Translations under genes and position numbers: made by a program | Source: Candidatus Binatia bacterium | Lineage (GTDB): Bacteria > Desulfobacterota > Binatia > Bin18 | Assembly (NCBI GenBank): GCA_951812575.1 | Contig: OX638322.1 | Location: forward strand, 5,114,103-5,178,102 | DNA length: 64,000 nucleotides | Direction of reading: 5' to 3' | The notes under the pieces: model-generated | Database searches by the model: none | Seen by the model: only the letters and a program-made list of their open reading frames with translations | What the model was told of the DNA's origin: nothing | Shown here: in pieces, positions 60,825 through 64,000 of the stretch | How positions within the stretch are numbered: position 1 is the stretch's first letter | Layout of the letters: each line of letters starts with the position of its first letter

Positions 60825-61415
60825 GTGGGCAGAACTCTCCTTTTGATGATCGGTCTTCTTTTTCCTCAGCTCGGCTGGGCGGATTCTCCGGCGGAGGTGA
60901 CCAAACGGCTGATCTCGACTATGCAGTCGTGTGGTCAGGAATTTGGTTCTCCCTCCGCTCCCCCGCAGTGCACCAGCGAAGAGATCGAAAAAAACCTGGC
61001 TATCGTTCAGCTTTCGCGCTGGCTGATGGGACCCCACTGGGACACCCTCGGCCAAGAGAAGCAGGCTGATTTCATCAGCCTCCTCACCCGCCTGCTGCGC
61101 GAGCTGGCCTATCCCAGAGCGTCGGAATTTCTGGCTGACACGCAGTTCGAATACGGCGACACGCACCTGCAAGGGAATGAGGCCCTGACCGAGGTTTCGG
61201 TCGTGAATCCGGATGAAGGGCGGGTGGCCATCGGTTTTCGGCTCAACCAGTCGGAGGGCGTGTGGAAGATTTGGGACGTCCGGCTCGACGGGGTCAGTAT
61301 GGCGAGTAACCTGCGCAAACAAGTGCAATCGCTTATGTCCAAACAGTCCTACGAGGAGTTGGTGAAGCGGATGCAGCAGAAAATTACGAACGCCGACACC
61401 GACGGGGCCGGATAA
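60825..61415 (+). CDS. MlaC-like (HpnM-type) periplasmic lipid-binding protein
   Basis: About 196 residues. The start is taken at GTG 60825 (GAGGAG 9 bp upstream; TTG 60819 is too close to it). The signal peptide LLLMIGLLFPQLGWA is followed by the MlaC/Ttg2D helical domain (AEVTKRLISTMQSCG, ARASEFL-like YPRASEFLADTQFEYGDTHL, ALTEVSVVNPDEGRVAIGFRLNQ, WKIWDVRLDGVSMASNLRKQ). Carries phospholipid or hopanoid between membranes; paired with an HpnN transporter downstream. Confidence 0.85.
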   Translation: MGRTLLLMIGLLFPQLGWADSPAEVTKRLISTMQSCGQEFGSPSAPPQCTSEEIEKNLAIVQLSRWLMGPHWDTLGQEKQADFISLLTRLLRELAYPRASEFLADTQFEYGDTHLQGNEALTEVSVVNPDEGRVAIGFRLNQSEGVWKIWDVRLDGVSMASNLRKQVQSLMSKQSYEELVKRMQQKITNADTDGAG

Positions 61416-61601
61416 GCACGGACCTTTCAGACCCTCTCCTCCGCTTGAGTAAGCGTCCTAGCTCAGATAGGCTGCTCGGCTCACAAGAGGACGGGCAGAA
61501 CCCGTGTCGGGTCTGGGGGGCCGTGGCGTTGGCAGCTAGCGTGGCCCCTCCCCCTCGCCGACCGACGTTCTCTGGCCTGTCCGTTTCAGCGTGCTTTGTG
61601 A

Positions 61602-64000
61602 GTGGAGACTCTACCCGTGCAGGCCATCCCGTCGTCTTTTAAACACCGCCTCGTTGCCCTGGAAAAGCGGGCGCTGCGGGCTTGCGCGCGGGGAATCGTT
61701 GCCTACGCCAAGACGGCCCTGGCGCTGTGTCTCCTGCTTTCGGTTGCGGCCTCGGTCTACACCGCACGGCATCTCGAACTCGTCACCCGGCCGCAATGAT
61801 CTGATCTCGACCGAAAAACGTTACCTGCAACTCGATGAGGAGTATTCCGAAGAGTTTGTCGGCGTGGACCAAGTGGCCGTGGTTGTTGAGCCGCAAGACA
61901 TCCCGCAGGGCAAAGCCTTTGTGACGCGCCTGGGTGAACGCCTCGCCCAGGAGCAGGAGCATATTGCCGAAATTTTTTACCGAGTGGACGTTTCCCTCCT
62001 TAGAGGGCAAGAAGCTGCTCTACCTGCCGGCTGAGGATTTGCGCGATTTACGGCGGAGTCTTGAAGATTCGCAAGAGATTATTCATGAGCTGCTGACGAA
62101 CCCCGGCCTGAATACACTGTTCGAGGCGATTAACACTCAAGTCAGCAGTGCCGTTGTTTCGCATCTGGTTGACGACTTCCTCGGGCTGGGAGCCCCACTG
62201 GATGAAGACTCCGGCGAGTTCTCCGACGCCCAGTTGTCCTTCCTCACCGCCTTATTACAAGAGATCGCGCGGGAGTTACATGGACAAGACCCCCGCTACC
62301 GTTCTCCCTGGGCTGAGTTTTTTAGTGGGACGGCCCAGCTCGATGACGACGGCTTCCTCATTGCCGAGAACCGCAAATACATGTTCCTCATGGTCGAGGC
62401 GAAAGAAGACACCACTGCCGGTTTCAACGACCTTCAGGAATCGATGGCGACTATTCGGCAGGCGATTGCCGAGTTGAAAGAGGAGTTTCCGGGTCTGGAG
62501 GCTGGAGTCACCGGCACGAAGGCGCTGGGCAATGACGAAATGCTCAGCGCTCAGCACGATACGGCCGTGGCAACGGTAGTGGCCCTGTCGGGTATTGCGC
62601 TCCTCTACCTGCTCTTTTTCCGACGCATTCGGCATCCGCTCTTCATTGTCTCAGCGCTCATGATCGGCCTGAGTTGGACGCTGGGTTTCGTCACGCTCTC
62701 AGTTGGTCATCTGACGATTATTACCGTCTTTATCGCGCCTATGCTGCTCGGCTTGGCCGACGACTTCGGCGTCCACTTCATGACCCGCTATGAGGAAGAG
62801 CGTGGCAAGGGGAAGAACCAAGCCGAAGCCATTACCATCGTGTTCGAGCAGACCGTCCCCAGTATTATTGCGGGGGCGTTGACCACCTCGCTCGCCTTTT
62901 TTGCGGTCATACTGGCGGACTTTCGCGGGGTTCAGGAACTCGGCATCATTTCGGGCGGAGGAATCCTGCTGTCTGTTCTCGCGATCCTGACTTTCCTGCC
63001 GGCCTTGATCGTCGGGATGGATGCGTTCTGGCCCTGGCGTGTTCCCGTGGGACGGCAGACGGTCTTGCAGACCACGTTTTCCGGGTTGGGCAAATATGTC
63101 GAACGGAAGAGAAGTCTCCTTTTCGGAATCGCCGGACTTGGAACGGTGGCCGGACTCCTGGCTCTGCCGTGGGTCTCTTTTGACTATAATCTGCTGAACC
63201 TCCAGGCACACGGCACAGAGTCGGTGGAATGGGAAAAGCGTATTATTGCAAACTCCGAACGTTCGTCCTGGAACGCCTTGGCAACCGCGCCGACGCCAGA
63301 AGCGGCGCGCCAAAAGGCTCAAGCGTTCGCGGCGCTGTCCAGCGTGGAGACCGTTGAGAGCGTGGCGTCCCTGATTCCGGACGGACAGCCGGAGCGCCTC
63401 CATATTCTTACGATCATCCGTCCGCTGCTGAATGAACTCCCGCCGCTTCGCACTGATCCCCAGGAGGTGGAGGTCGAGCAACTCGACCAGACCCTGGATA
63501 AGCTCCGCCTCAAAATTCGCGATCAGGAAAACGGCAGTGCAACGCTCCTGCACGAGGCGCGCCAACACCTCCTGGCCGTTTTTGAAGCGATCCGAACGCT
63601 GCCCGAACAGAACGTCCAACAGCGTCTGGCCCTTTTTCAGGACGCGCTATTTCTCGACTTTCAGGATAAATGGTCCCTGCTCAGTAATAACCTGTCTCCG
63701 GCCGGCCCGATTACCTTTGCGGATGTCCCGCCTCAGTTGCGCAGCCGCTTTGTCAGCCGGGACGGCCAGCGGTTTCTTTTACAGATCTATCCCAAGGAAA
63801 ATATCTGGGAGCGCGAGCCACTGACGGAGTTCATTCGGCAGTTACGTACGGTTGATCCCGACGTTACCGGTTCCCCGATTATTGGCTACGAATCTATTGG
63901 GGCGATGCAGAACGGCTATATTGAGGCGGCCTGGTATGCGTTTCTCGCCATCCTGGTTGTCACCTTTTTGGCGCTCCGACGTGTCACGGACGCCCTGCTG
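61602..64000 (+). CDS. hpnN: HpnN-like RND/MMPL exporter, frameshifted and cut by the window end
   Basis: The N-terminus (FKHRLVALEKRALRACARGI, ALALCLLLSVAASVYTARHL) is in one frame from GTG 61602 or 61617. From about 61790 the frame moves (NDLISTEKRYLQLDEEYSEEF) and at about 61997 it moves again (LEGKKLLYLPAEDLRDLRRS), then stays open to 64000. Each shift equals one extra base in a C-rich run. The rest shows RND membrane blocks (TAVATVVALSGIALLYLLFF, LADDFGVHFMTRYEEERG, AGALTTSLAFFAVILADFRG) and a large periplasmic loop. HpnN proteins export hopanoids to the outer membrane. The shifts may be sequence errors or real decay. Confidence 0.8.

Noticed and set aside
61797..61799. TGA in the HpnN-like gene as a second selenocysteine codon
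   Set aside because: Homology resumes in a different frame immediately (NDLISTEK), which a readthrough would not give; a one-base indel explains it.
1..64000. rRNA, tRNA, complete insertion sequence, integrase or prophage genes
   Set aside because: None was recognised on either strand by reading; no transposase-like protein is present despite the many short repeats.

Overview
The window reads as chromosome from a Gram-negative, GC-rich, probably uncultivated bacterium. It has an Lgt lipoprotein pathway, MlaA/MlaC-type outer-membrane lipid transport and an HpnN-like exporter. It also has an ethylmalonyl-CoA-pathway cluster, B12-dependent enzymes (MetH, ethylmalonyl-CoA mutase, a cobalamin-binding protein) and one probable selenoprotein. 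The many flavin, CoA-ester and alpha/beta-hydrolase genes and the many small palindromic repeats recall Tectomicrobia/Binatota/deltaproteobacterial-type genomes. That placement is inference; no rRNA or tRNA gene was found in the window.

Layout. 1-5.6 kb holds housekeeping genes: xseA (cut by the left end), a CtpA protease, a TlpA-like thioredoxin, lgt, dtd, a DUF1285-like gene, trmL, a DCC-type thiol oxidoreductase and a Mut7-C RNase. 5.8-20.1 kb is accessory metabolism: a GC-rich TPR gene, a GST, a YD-repeat secreted protein, an HpcH aldolase, a luciferase-like flavoenzyme overlapping an acetoacetate-decarboxylase-like gene, OsmC, SppA, a cupin, a MetE-like remnant, a Baeyer-Villiger-type monooxygenase, a zinc alcohol dehydrogenase and a PLP enzyme. 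20.3-28.7 kb carries VapBC, an EndoQ-UvrD fusion, an M20 peptidase, an ArsC-family gene with in-frame UGA at the catalytic cysteine position, an ApeA-like HEPN defence protein and HigBA. 28.8-33.8 kb carries miaB, a cobalamin-binding protein, molybdopterin genes (including a MoaD-MoaE fusion) and a 3-hydroxyacyl-CoA dehydrogenase. 35-41 kb is an ethylmalonyl-CoA cluster (meaB, ecm, mcl, mcd).

41.1-46.5 kb is a two-gene candidate defence operon: a DUF4143 ATPase translationally coupled to a 1361-residue NACHT-like ATPase with a C-terminal PD-(D/E)xK-like site. It is followed by metH, HicAB, and a MoxR/VWA pair whose VWA gene is frameshifted. 53.4-55.7 kb has a frameshifted cysteine-rich secreted protein and a DUF433/DUF5615 toxin-antitoxin pair. 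55.8-60 kb is a CoA-ester module (hydrolase, thiolase, DUF35 protein, PHP protein, two MaoC-like hydratases). 60-64 kb is mlaA, an MlaC/HpnM-like gene and a frameshifted HpnN-like transporter cut by the right end.

Short palindromic repeats of several families occur throughout. They lie at gene ends, where they supply at least two stop codons, and are read in frame inside two large genes (endoQ-uvrD and metH). The main novelty candidates are the Sec-ArsC gene with a bacterial SECIS-like hairpin, the NACHT-nuclease/DUF4143 operon, the EndoQ-UvrD fusion and the coding-region palindromes.
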